The notes below the pieces were generated by a model, which did no database searches, had not been told where the DNA came from, and saw nothing but the letters and a program-made list of their open reading frames with translations. Shown here in pieces: positions 33,701 to 41,497 of a stretch of DNA of 56,638 bases (within the stretch, counting starts at the first letter, position 1; the number at the start of each line of letters is the position of its first letter). Origin of the DNA: an uncultured Bacteroidales bacterium (GTDB lineage: Bacteria > Bacteroidota > Bacteroidia > Bacteroidales > P3); contig CAMIVE010000011.1 in the NCBI GenBank assembly GCA_946401725.1, forward strand, positions 1 to 56,638. The letters are read 5' to 3'. Position numbers and translations under genes: made by a program.

Positions 33701-35125
33701 ATGTACAACGACCAGTTTGACATTGTACTTCCTTCCGGTACCCACCTCAACGGCGGCAACTACTCCATTGTCGGGAAAATCGGCAGCGGCGGATTCGGCA
33801 TCACCTACCGCGCTGTCCAGAACTACCTCAACCGCACGGTATGTATCAAGGAGTTTTTCCTGACGGGGTGTACGCGAAACCCCATGACGCGTCAGGTCTA
33901 TCCTCCGATCGGCAAAGAGACAGAATTCGGACATTATCGCGATACGTTCATTAATGAAGCGAGGATGCTTGCCTCGCTCAGCCACCCCAATATCGTTGAG
34001 GTGAACAATGTCTTTCTGGAGAACAACACCGCCTACATGGTCATGGAGTTCATCGAAGGGTGGACACTTCAGGAGGTTGTCACTCAAGGCGGAGCTTTGC
34101 CTTTCGCCGGTGCCATGAATTACATGGCGCAGATTGCCGATGCGGTGGAATATATCCACGAGAGGCAAATACTCCATCACGATATCAAGCCGAGCAATAT
34201 CATGATTACCCAGCAGGATCGTGCCATCCTCATTGATTTTGGTTCGGCACGCGAGCTTGACCACGGTATGACCCTCCACTCACTCTTCTCGCCTGGCTAT
34301 GCCCCGCCGGAGCGGTACTCCAAAGACCTCAAACACGATAAATACTCCGATATCTACTCTTTTGGTGCCACCTTCTTCTTCGCCCTTACAGGCCAAGCGC
34401 CGATGGATGCGCTCGCTCGCAGTGCAAATAAGCATTCGAGAATACCCGATAGGGGACCGTCTCAACTCAATCCCAATATTCCTTCTTATGTGAACCGCGC
34501 CATTGTGCATGCTATGGAGATTGAGCCTTCGGAACGCCAACAGACCATTCGGGAGTTTATGAAGGAAATAACAGGTGGCGGAATGACTTCACCCACCCCA
34601 CCAACCCCACCGTCACCTCTGACTCCACCGCCCTCACCGAATCCACCAACCCCTGCCGGCATCGGTAAACCTTCCATGGGTACCGTCGAGCTGGTCGGCT
34701 GGATCACCCTCTCCGTCTGCCTCTTAGCCCTTCTGATCGCCATTATTGTTACCCTGACCAAGAAAGACCACCCATCGCCCGATTACTACAAAGACTATCC
34801 TCAGATAGAATCCGTTAGTGAACCCCCAAATTCTGTCAGTATTATTGAAACCGATTCAGTTGTACAGGTGATAGACAGCTCGAATAATACGCAACAACCC
34901 CCAACCCCCGCTCCCAAAGCAAAACATAAAATTAATTATCCGACTTCGAGGAATACGCCCAGCGCTGGTACAGGAGCAGAACAATCACAAAGTGCAATAG
35001 GTGGGGCGTACGGTTCCACCAAGCAAAATGATATTCCCATGTCACAGGGGAATAAATCCAAGGCTGTTAATAAAAAAAAGACAATTGAGCAGAGAGAATA
35101 TGAAAAATTAAAGGCAGACCAATAA
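33701..35125 (+). CDS. Transmembrane Hanks-type Ser/Thr protein kinase (kinase 3)
   Basis: A 474-residue protein. The kinase domain (about 21-285) has the glycine loop GSGGFG (28-33), Lys50, HHD in place of HRD (159-161, ILHHDIKPSNIMI), DFG (179-181) and GYAPPERY. A Thr/Pro-rich linker (TPPTPPSPLTPPPS) precedes a membrane helix at about 332-354. The extracytoplasmic tail (about 355-474) is Ser/Thr/Asn/Lys-rich, low in complexity and encoded by AT-rich DNA. Partner of the FHA-DUF4190 protein just upstream by position. Confidence 0.9.
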   Translation: MYNDQFDIVLPSGTHLNGGNYSIVGKIGSGGFGITYRAVQNYLNRTVCIKEFFLTGCTRNPMTRQVYPPIGKETEFGHYRDTFINEARMLASLSHPNIVEVNNVFLENNTAYMVMEFIEGWTLQEVVTQGGALPFAGAMNYMAQIADAVEYIHERQILHHDIKPSNIMITQQDRAILIDFGSARELDHGMTLHSLFSPGYAPPERYSKDLKHDKYSDIYSFGATFFFALTGQAPMDALARSANKHSRIPDRGPSQLNPNIPSYVNRAIVHAMEIEPSERQQTIREFMKEITGGGMTSPTPPTPPSPLTPPPSPNPPTPAGIGKPSMGTVELVGWITLSVCLLALLIAIIVTLTKKDHPSPDYYKDYPQIESVSEPPNSVSIIETDSVVQVIDSSNNTQQPPTPAPKAKHKINYPTSRNTPSAGTGAEQSQSAIGGAYGSTKQNDIPMSQGNKSKAVNKKKTIEQREYEKLKADQ

Positions 35126-35248
35126 AAACCAGCACCACTGCTAATTTAAACAAATTATAATTCCCATTTGTCCATTTTAACTTCCCCTTTTACTTCCACT
35201 TTTACTCCCCCTTTTTACTCCCCTCAAAAAAAACTATCACCGCATCAA

Positions 35249-35335
35249 AGCCTCGAAGAGGCTTACTCTCAATAACCCCAGACTGCAGTCTGGGGTACGC
35301 GAACCCCAAACGATACCGCGTCTCGGAGAGACGCG
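35249..35335. repeat. Composite palindromic repeat cluster
   Basis: AGCCTC-GAA-GAGGCT (35249-35263), the perfect 20-base palindrome at 35276-35295 (CCCCAGACTG and its complement), then GCGTCTC-GGA-GAGACGC (35318-35334). Same order of hairpins as in the 13081-13250 cluster. Confidence 0.85.
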
Positions 35336-35397
35336 ATCTTGAAAGACATTTACTAGAAACAGCAGCCCCTGCGAGATAGCCAAAAAAGAAAAAAATC

Positions 35398-36780
35398 ATG
35401 TCCCCCGTTCAAGTAATCTCTATTGGCCGTAGCGCCGTCAACAACATCCGCTTCAACGACCCCAGTGTCTCCCGCAAGCACTGCCAGATCATCCAGTTCA
35501 GCAACGGCACCTTCTCCATCGCCGACTTCCACAGCACCAACGGCACCTTCGTCAACGGCCGCCGCATCTACGGCGAAGTCCCCCTCTCTTGGAACGACAG
35601 CGTCCGGGTGGGCAATATCAACCTGCAGTGGCAGCAGTATTTCGGCGGTGGTGGTGGCAGTCGGAGCTCCTCCGGCATGTCCAGCGGCACCATCCTCGGC
35701 ATCGTCTTTGGCTCTATCGCCATCGCTGCAGTCATCGGCTTGTTGATCTACTTCCTGGCCACTAAAAACAGCAACGACGCTACCGGAATCAATCAGTCTT
35801 CGATGCACCGCATCCAGATAGGCAATGTCGATGTGGGAATCGGCATGCCCATCAAGGAATTGAAGAAAACAGCCACTGTCGAGAAGCGTACCGCACCGGC
35901 AAACGGCGTGACGGTGCTGAAGTCGTATAACTACTATGTCGTCAACAACAGTTTTGCTGTCACCCTGCAGAACAACTACGTCAATGAGATCTTTATCTGG
36001 TATCCGAGCTATGTAACGGTGAGTGGCATCAGTGTAGGAACCCGTCTCGGCGATGTCGTCAAGGCCTGTCCGACGGTCCAGTTCTGGTTCGTCGACTATT
36101 GGTTCGATTATGTCTACAGCAGGTATGTCCAGGCAGTCTATCTCTACGATCCAGCCACCTGTACCGGTTATATGTTCTATGCCAGCCAGATGTCAGAGCA
36201 TCTGCGTTCCGCCATCTATGCGGCCGCGGGCGTCTCCGACGGAAAGCGTACCTTCGTCGCTTCGTCGCTCTCCACCACCGACTACCAGTCCCTCTGCCAG
36301 ACCCTCGTCGTCGCCCAGATCGTCCTTCAAAACTGCGGCTGCAACACCAATACCAAAACCACCAATACCAAAACCAACACCAACAACCAAAACAACGCTA
36401 CACAAGAAAACACTGCCGAGCAGACAGCCCGCAGGTGGGCGAAGGCAATGTGTGAGGTTGACGGAAAGACCTTGCAAGAATTGTCGAGTCAAAAGCTATA
36501 TGCCCAATTTACTCAGAAAGGTGGCTATTATGACCAAATGAAAATTCTGACCGAGGATTCAAGACGTCAACTTGCTGCAAAGAGCACGGAAGTGTCATCA
36601 TTGCCTGCTGAGACGATTCCAAATGGCGATAATAAGGTGATTGTGCGTATGCATCGCGCAAAGAACAGACAAGGTCTCAGTACCACGATCGATTATTATT
36701 TGCGTAAAGAAAACGGTCGATGGGTGGTCTATGGCACGAAGGACTCCGATGGCAGACGCAGCGTGACCATTATGGAATAG
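35398..36780 (+). CDS. FHA / TM protein with large two-part ectodomain
   Basis: A 460-residue protein. FHA domain about 1-80 (VISIGRSAVNNIRFNDPS, VSRKHCQI, HSTNGTFVNG), Gly/Ser linker, membrane helix about 97-122. The first extracytoplasmic part (about 138-310) is rich in Tyr and Val; it is followed by an Asn/Thr/Lys linker (NTKTTNTKTNTNNQNN) and a second domain of about 110 residues (ARRWAKAMCEVDGKTLQEL ... ENGRWVVYGTKDSD) that resembles a small NTF2/lumazine-binding-like fold. The second part has AT-richer DNA. No kinase gene follows directly; the next genes are FHA genes after a 532-base gap. Confidence 0.83.
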   Translation: MSPVQVISIGRSAVNNIRFNDPSVSRKHCQIIQFSNGTFSIADFHSTNGTFVNGRRIYGEVPLSWNDSVRVGNINLQWQQYFGGGGGSRSSSGMSSGTILGIVFGSIAIAAVIGLLIYFLATKNSNDATGINQSSMHRIQIGNVDVGIGMPIKELKKTATVEKRTAPANGVTVLKSYNYYVVNNSFAVTLQNNYVNEIFIWYPSYVTVSGISVGTRLGDVVKACPTVQFWFVDYWFDYVYSRYVQAVYLYDPATCTGYMFYASQMSEHLRSAIYAAAGVSDGKRTFVASSLSTTDYQSLCQTLVVAQIVLQNCGCNTNTKTTNTKTNTNNQNNATQENTAEQTARRWAKAMCEVDGKTLQELSSQKLYAQFTQKGGYYDQMKILTEDSRRQLAAKSTEVSSLPAETIPNGDNKVIVRMHRAKNRQGLSTTIDYYLRKENGRWVVYGTKDSDGRRSVTIME

Positions 36781-36807
36781 TCTGTACCTGATTGTCCTAC
36801 AGTAGGT

Positions 36808-37038
36808 GGCGTATCTCCGATACGCCCGACAAAGATCTACACCACACCCCACACTGCGCCAGCGGCTTAGTGTGGGGTTATTAAGATGGTGTGCTTCCAG
36901 CACACATGACCCTGCATGTTTTCGTCGTGTGGGGTTTGTCTTTTAATCTGCCTCGAAGAGGCTGGATATCCATAACACCACACTAAGGAACGCAGTGTGG
37001 TGCGACAATCAACCGATGGAAGCGTGTCGAAGACACGC
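36808..37038. repeat. Double composite palindromic repeat cluster (36781-37312 gap)
   Basis: Hairpins in order: GGCGTATC-TCC-GATACGCC (36808-36826), CCCCACACT/AGTGTGGGG (36847-36877), GTGTGC-TTCCA-GCACAC (36889-36905), CCTC-GAA-GAGG (36951-36961), CACCACACT/AGTGTGGTG (36977-37002) and GCGTGTC-GAA-GACACGC (37022-37038). Fills about half of the 532-base gene-free stretch; the rest holds element copy B and a promoter. Confidence 0.85.
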
Positions 37039-37141
37039 CACAATGATAACCTTTTTCAAAAAAACGATTTTTTATCCATGTAATTGGCTGATTTCGATGC
37101 TGTTTCACTATAAACTGTGCATTTTTTGATATAAAAACTTC

Positions 37142-37202
37142 ACTCCAGTGATAGATTGGTCACCGATGTTGCCTATCTCTATTTGAAAAGGCGGGAAACG
37201 AC
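37142..37202 (+). repeat. Conserved upstream element, copy B
   Basis: Matches 21197-21257 along its length, including GATAGATTGGTCA and TTGCCTATCTCTATTTGAAA. The hairpin arms are imperfect here (7 of 10 pairs), while the loop TAGATTGG is unchanged. Lies 111 bases before the FHA gene at 37313. Confidence 0.7.
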
Positions 37203-37262
37203 TGGTGCCGGCATAAGAAAATGTTTTGTCTCAAAACAAACACTTATTCCAGAAAAAAAACG

Positions 37263-37270
37263 TAACTTTG
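37263..37270 (+). promoter_or_regulatory. -7 element (TAACTTTG) before FHA gene 37313
   Basis: TAACTTTG matches TAnnTTTG, 43 bases before the chosen ATG. A longer in-frame start at 37226 would lie upstream of this element, so 37313 is preferred. No good -33 box is seen. Confidence 0.6.
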
Positions 37271-37312
37271 CACCCTGAAAACCGCCCAGTAAACGAAAAA
37301 ACATATAATATT

Positions 37313-37777
37313 ATGAGAATGTTTAAGATAGGACGTGATATCCACAACGATTACGTTGTTTCCGACGGCTTTGCATCCAGTTTCCATTGCCAGATTATGC
37401 AGTATGATGACCGCACCTGTCATGTTGCTGATTTAGGATCCCTTAACGGTACCTATGTCAACGGCATCCGCATCTATGGCGAGACCATACTTCGCCCCAC
37501 GGATATCCTCCGCGTCGGCAATTCCACGATCCCCTGGCAGAGCTTGCTGGGCGGCGGTAGAGGAATTTCTTACTACCCAGGTCGTCCCAGTCCCGGTTTT
37601 GGTATTACAGCCCTCTGCTGCGGCGTATTGGGCTTTGGTATTCTGGCCGTCATTTTCGGCGCCATCGGCATGCACCGCAACGAACGCCTGAAAGGCATGG
37701 CGATTGCCGGCCTTGTGCTGGGCATACTTTGGACCCTTTTCTCCCTCACGGTACTCATTGTCGCCCTCGCCGAATAA
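37313..37777 (+). CDS. FHA protein with DUF4190-like membrane domain
   Basis: A 154-residue paralogue of the protein at 33082-33660, without its Gly-Tyr linker. The FHA domain (about 1-80) contains MFKIGRDIHNDYVVSDG, FHCQI and GSLNGTYVNG; the two-helix DUF4190-like domain contains AVIFGAIGMHRNERLKGMAI. The start at 37313 (MRMFKIG) aligns with the paralogue N-terminus and follows a -7 promoter element. First gene of a run of three FHA genes; 31 bases separate it from the next. Confidence 0.88.
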   Translation: MRMFKIGRDIHNDYVVSDGFASSFHCQIMQYDDRTCHVADLGSLNGTYVNGIRIYGETILRPTDILRVGNSTIPWQSLLGGGRGISYYPGRPSPGFGITALCCGVLGFGILAVIFGAIGMHRNERLKGMAIAGLVLGILWTLFSLTVLIVALAE

Positions 37778-37808
37778 CAGATAATCTAACCTCTAAACTT
37801 TATACCCC

Positions 37809-38231
37809 ATGTCCGATATCAAACAATGCCACAACGGCCATTACTATACAGGCGACGCCTGCCCCTACTGCACCAACAGCGGTAAAAGCTTCACTGTCGG
37901 TCGGGACACTCAGTGCGACTATATCATCAGGGATCCCTTTGTCTCGAACCGGCACTGTATTATCGAACAGATAGAGGAGGACCGCTACTGTCTCACCGAC
38001 CTTGACAGCACCAACGGCACCTTCGTCAACGGCCGCAAAGTGGTGGGCAGTGTCGAGATTGGCCCCTATGACATCGTGAGGGTAGGGAATACCCTGGTTG
38101 AGTGGATGACGCATTTCGCATCCCTCGAGGAGAAAAAAAGGAGGCCACTGGGAGGTATCATCTACTTTCCAAAAGAAGACTCCCCCTCCTCCAAGGACCC
38201 CGACGGAGACGCTCCCTCTCCAAAAAACTGA
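37809..38231 (+). CDS. Zinc-ribbon / FHA protein, soluble
   Basis: A 140-residue protein. Zinc ribbon at residues 5-21 (KQCHNGHYYTGDACPYC) joined almost directly to an FHA domain (about 28-100: SFTVGRDTQCDYIIRDPFVS, NRHCII, DSTNGTFVNG). The C-terminus is a short Lys/Pro/Ser tail without a membrane helix. Compared with the first island gene it lacks the threonine-rich linker. The FHA part is closest to the one at 42536 (EIGPYD(I/T)VRVGNT shared). Probably a soluble adaptor. Confidence 0.88.
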   Translation: MSDIKQCHNGHYYTGDACPYCTNSGKSFTVGRDTQCDYIIRDPFVSNRHCIIEQIEEDRYCLTDLDSTNGTFVNGRKVVGSVEIGPYDIVRVGNTLVEWMTHFASLEEKKRRPLGGIIYFPKEDSPSSKDPDGDAPSPKN

Positions 38232-38300
38232 CAGCCGCTCCTGGTCGGCAGTCCCGCAAAAACAAGAATCAAAAAAAAACGAAAATCAAAAAACAAGAAT

Positions 38301-39212
38301 ATGCAAACCCTTACCATCGGCCGCAACCACGGCAACACCATTGTCCTTAACAATCCGTCCGTCTCCCGCAACCATTGCCAGATAACGCAAAGCGGATACG
38401 GCACCTACACCATCAGCGATTTAGGCTCCACCAACGGCACCTTCGTCAACGGCCGCCGTATCTATGGCTCCGCTCCGCTCCAGTTGGGCGACCAGGTGAT
38501 GGTCGGCAACGCCCCTGTCCAGTGGCAGGGCTATTTCACCGGCGACACCATCCCCCAGGGTTCCTACTCCAGCGGCACCATCCCCCAGGGGGGTTACTCC
38601 GGTGGTACATACCCTGTCTATTCCGGCGGCTATCAAGGCGCTGCGCCTTCCAATAACGGAGGTTCCGACGACTCCCTCGGACTGATACTCGGTCTTTCCG
38701 GTGGCGGATTTCTGGTGCTCATCGTGCTGATCCTCGCCATCGCCGGTGTCTTCAAGCCCAAGGAGCCTGTCACTCCCTTTATCCCGAACAACACCTCCGG
38801 TGTCTACACCAATGTCCCGGGACAGTATTCCACGCCAGCCCCTCAGGACCAGGTCCAGATAATCCCCCAGCCCAAGGAGCCCGATCCCGAATTTGCCGGC
38901 TATTGGCAGTATTATGATGATGACATGTACTTTTATTTGGAGCTCTATGTGAATGGCAATTCCATCAGGGGAACCTATTATGGAAATGCTGATTATGGGA
39001 ATTATCAGGATTACTGCAGCTCCAACATCATTGAGGGAACATTCGATGGCGATGTGGCTGTTGTCTATTTCCGCAGCGGAGCCAAGGGCGGCGGCGGAAA
39101 AGCCACCCTCACCTACAATAACGGAAAACTCATCTGGAAATTGAAAAGCAGCTACGGCAGTTTCATAGCCCCCAACAAAGCCACCCTCAAAAAAAGCAAG
39201 AAAGTGTTATAA
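38301..39212 (+). CDS. FHA / TM / EFAGYW-domain protein (paralogue 3)
   Basis: A 303-residue protein. FHA domain about 1-80 (LTIGRNHGNTIVLNNPS, VSRNHCQI, GSTNGTFVNG), a Gly/Tyr/Ser/Gln linker with repeated TIPQG motifs, membrane helix about 126-150. The extracytoplasmic domain of the same unknown type as at 27932 and 28906 starts QPKEPDPEFAGYW and ends LKKSKK. The three copies share a distinctive Pro-rich stalk followed by FAGYW. It closes the FHA triplet 37313-39212. Confidence 0.87.
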   Translation: MQTLTIGRNHGNTIVLNNPSVSRNHCQITQSGYGTYTISDLGSTNGTFVNGRRIYGSAPLQLGDQVMVGNAPVQWQGYFTGDTIPQGSYSSGTIPQGGYSGGTYPVYSGGYQGAAPSNNGGSDDSLGLILGLSGGGFLVLIVLILAIAGVFKPKEPVTPFIPNNTSGVYTNVPGQYSTPAPQDQVQIIPQPKEPDPEFAGYWQYYDDDMYFYLELYVNGNSIRGTYYGNADYGNYQDYCSSNIIEGTFDGDVAVVYFRSGAKGGGGKATLTYNNGKLIWKLKSSYGSFIAPNKATLKKSKKVL

Positions 39213-39298
39213 TCTGCCAAGCCTAATTCAGTCTGTTTAGTAAAAGTAAAAAAAAAAGTGTAACGTCCATTTTACCCCCTCAAAAAAACTTTCAAAAA

Positions 39299-39781
39299 AT
39301 GTTTAAAAAATCTATTCCCCTAATCCTTTGTCTCGCGGCCTTCTTTATGGCGGCGGGACAGCATATCATTACAAGTCCCTATGAATCGGCTGTAGATACA
39401 TTGTCCGATTATGATGAAAATGGACGCGAAATAATAAGCGTCGAAGGCTATGTACGAATGTGTATTGTGGATTATGCTGAGGGAGGTATTGACTATATTG
39501 ACGAATGGCCGAGTAAGGAAGCTTTGGAAGGCGAAGGCAAAGAGATCGAGTTTATTATGTACAACGAAGGATCAATCCTGTTTAGTCGCTTTGAAGGAAT
39601 TAACGATTACATAGAGGTCGGTAGTTTCCTTTTGCGTGGGAATCTGGAGCCTGACGACCCCAAGGAATTCGCCTCGAAATATGTGAATCGCCGGGCACGG
39701 GTTCGCGGCCCTTGGGTAACAGACCCCGTGATTCCTGCCGAAGTAATGATTGAAGTCATCGAAATATCACCAGTTGAGTAA
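39299..39781 (+). CDS. Small exported protein, duplicated (copy A)
   Basis: A 160-residue protein with a signal peptide (MFKKSIPLILCLAAFFMAAG). The mature part is acidic with a C-terminal stretch FLLRGNLEPDDPKEF, then YVNRRARVRGPW, that also occurs in the TonB-C protein at 43084 (ASKYANRRVKITG). This may be an OB-like or DUF4431-like fold, but I cannot confirm it. Nearly identical to the gene at 40717-41199; the copies differ mainly around residues 95-115. Both are followed by the same 35-base spacer and a truncated zinc-ribbon frame. Confidence 0.75.
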   Translation: MFKKSIPLILCLAAFFMAAGQHIITSPYESAVDTLSDYDENGREIISVEGYVRMCIVDYAEGGIDYIDEWPSKEALEGEGKEIEFIMYNEGSILFSRFEGINDYIEVGSFLLRGNLEPDDPKEFASKYVNRRARVRGPWVTDPVIPAEVMIEVIEISPVE

Positions 39782-39816
39782 GTAATATTCAAAACTTAAA
39801 TTTAACCTTGTTCATT

Positions 39817-39897
39817 ATGTCTGCAAATTTCAAAAAATGTCCCAACGGCCACTACTACCAAGAAGACCACTGCCCCTATTGTGCCTCCAGCCGTTAG
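39817..39897 (+). CDS. 26-residue zinc-ribbon mini-ORF (remnant or microprotein)
   Basis: Encodes MSANFKKCPNGHYYQEDHCP followed by YCASSR and a stop: a complete CxNGH...CPYC zinc ribbon with no domain behind it. The first 15 residues are nearly those of the larger zinc-ribbon proteins at 21584 and 40096. It is either the truncated start of a lost FHA or zinc-ribbon gene, or a free-standing zinc-ribbon microprotein. The spacer before it is conserved in copy B. Confidence 0.5.
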   Translation: MSANFKKCPNGHYYQEDHCPYCASSR

Positions 39898-40095
39898 ATT
39901 TTCCTCCCCACGCAATTATTTTAAGACAATCTCCATTTTTCTTCTATGAACACGAATCTTACTAATCTAACGAATTTTTAGAGGTTTCCTCTGATACAGA
40001 ATTCTTAACCTGAAGCCCCGTAGGGTCGACAAAACCCAGCCAGGGACACCCAAAAAACAACCCTTTAATCTTTAACCTTTTTAACCCAACCCATC

Positions 40096-40623
40096 ATGTC
40101 AGCAGATTTCAAAAAATGCCCCAACGGCCATTATTACCAAGGAGAAAGTTCATGTCCATACTGTAATGAAAAAAATGGTACAGGACTACATGATTTTTAC
40201 AAAAGGGAACCTGAGCAATCATGGGGAATAAGCCCTAGTCCAGACAGTAAAGTGTGTCCCAACCATCATGCTTATACAGATTCTAATAGATGTCCATACT
40301 GTGGTGAAGACAAGTCGATAGGTACTGTGGATATGCATACAGGAAATGGATATAGTATTATTGGAAGAAGTGCGAGGCAACCTTTAAAAGTTGTCGTGGA
40401 CGGGAAAGAGTTCAGTGTGTATAATTTAGTGGTGAATTATTGGGTTTGGCATTGGGCTTCAAGAATAAAAAGTGCTTATGTGATTGAAACTGGATGTGGT
40501 GATTGTGTCGGATTTAGATATGATTCTGTAATACAGATTGGCGATACTTGTATGACTGGAAAAGAGTTTGTAAAAATGTGTGATGTGATTATAGATAATC
40601 AGATGGCATGGATAGGTATGTAA
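40096..40623 (+). CDS. Double zinc-ribbon protein
   Basis: A 175-residue soluble protein. First zinc ribbon at about residues 6-23 (KKCPNGHYYQGESSCPYC), second at about 53-74 (KVCPNHHAYTDSNRCPYC). The C-terminal 95 residues (GYSIIGRSARQPLKVVV ... MTGKEFVKMCDVII) have scattered Cys and Trp and no recognisable FHA arginine-serine pattern. The DNA is AT-rich compared with the neighbouring FHA genes, which suggests a different origin. It ends one base before an orphan FHA-gene tail, marking a recombination joint. Confidence 0.75.
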   Translation: MSADFKKCPNGHYYQGESSCPYCNEKNGTGLHDFYKREPEQSWGISPSPDSKVCPNHHAYTDSNRCPYCGEDKSIGTVDMHTGNGYSIIGRSARQPLKVVVDGKEFSVYNLVVNYWVWHWASRIKSAYVIETGCGDCVGFRYDSVIQIGDTCMTGKEFVKMCDVIIDNQMAWIGM

Positions 40624-40624
40624 T

Positions 40625-40690
40625 GAGACCAAGCAACCCGACTCAATCTCCCAAGTGGATACGGCTTATGAGAAAGACTTTAACCAATAA
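40625..40690 (+). pseudogene. Orphan C-terminal tail of an FHA gene
   Basis: Encodes ETKQPDSISQVDTAYEKDFN plus Q and a stop, the same as the last 21 residues of the FHA protein at 42536-43057 except for one Pro-to-Ser change. The 92 bases 40625-40716 match 42992-43083 with a single mismatch. The body of the gene is gone. Confidence 0.85.
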
Positions 40691-40716
40691 CTTTTACCCA
40701 ATAACCACCAACAATC

Positions 40717-41199
40717 ATGTTTAAAAAATCTATTCCCCTAATCCTTTGTCTCGCGGCCTTCTTCATGGCAGCCGGGCAGCATATCATTACAAGTCCCTAT
40801 GAATCGGCTGTAGATACATTGTCCGATTATGATGAAAATGGACGCGAAATAATAAGCGTCGAAGGCTATGTACGAATGTGTATTGTGGATTATGCTGATG
40901 GAGGTATTGACTATATTGACGAATGGCCGAGTGAGGAGGCTTTGGAAGGCGAAGGCAAAGAGATAGAGTTTATTATGTTCAACGATGGAATACCTCTGAC
41001 AGATTATTCTACAGGAGAAAAAAATACCCATGTGGTATCCAGTTTCCTTTTGCGTGGGAATCTGGAGCCTGACGACCCCAAGGAATTCGCCTTGAGGTAT
41101 GTGAATCGCCGGGCACGGGTTCGCGGCCCTTGGGGAACAGACCCCGTGATTCCTGCCGAAGTAATGATTGAAGTCATCGAAATATCACCAGTTGAGTAA
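40717..41199 (+). CDS. Small exported protein, duplicated (copy B)
   Basis: A 160-residue near-copy of the gene at 39299-39781 with the same signal peptide (MFKKSIPLILCLAAFFMAAG) and the same C-terminal FLLRGNLEPDDPKEF and YVNRRARVRGPW segments. It differs in the middle (FNDGIPLTDYSTGEKNTHVV against YNEGSILFSRFEGINDYIEV), a block change rather than scattered substitutions. Its upstream flank comes from the end of an FHA gene like 42536, so the copy arose by recombination between homologous gene borders. Confidence 0.75.
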   Translation: MFKKSIPLILCLAAFFMAAGQHIITSPYESAVDTLSDYDENGREIISVEGYVRMCIVDYADGGIDYIDEWPSEEALEGEGKEIEFIMFNDGIPLTDYSTGEKNTHVVSSFLLRGNLEPDDPKEFALRYVNRRARVRGPWGTDPVIPAEVMIEVIEISPVE

Positions 41200-41234
41200 G
41201 TAATATTCAAAACTTAAATTTAACCTTGTTCATT

Positions 41235-41321
41235 ATGTCTGCAAATTTCAAAAAATGCCCCAACGGCCACTACTACCAAGGACGGTCAACCATCCCAGGA
41301 GGTCTTCTTGAGTACCAATGA
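41235..41321 (+). pseudogene. Truncated zinc-ribbon gene start
   Basis: Encodes MSANFKKCPNGHYYQG and then loses the second CPYC half, running out of frame after 12 further residues. Up to about 41280 it equals copy A's downstream region (39817-39862). The break coincides with the start of the unrelated fragment at 41281. Confidence 0.75.
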
Positions 41322-41397
41322 ACTGAATTATTTGATGAAGGCATTGAATGACTCACCATTGATGAAACAACATGACTATAATATATATGTAATATAG
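41281..41397 (+). pseudogene. C-terminal fragment of an unidentified gene
   Basis: In the +1 frame relative to the zinc ribbon, 38 sensible codons (DGQPSQEVFLSTNELNYLMK, then ALNDSPLMKQHDYNIYVI) run to a TAG. It has no start codon of its own and looks like the 3' end of a gene whose 5' part was replaced by the zinc-ribbon start. I do not recognise the family. Confidence 0.45.
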
Positions 41398-41497
41398 TCA
41401 GACAAAGCTAAGAATCATTTTTGAATTCAATGCAATTAATGCGCTGTAATGTTGTTAAGGTAAATGATATTTTAAACCCCTTTAATACTCACAAAAA

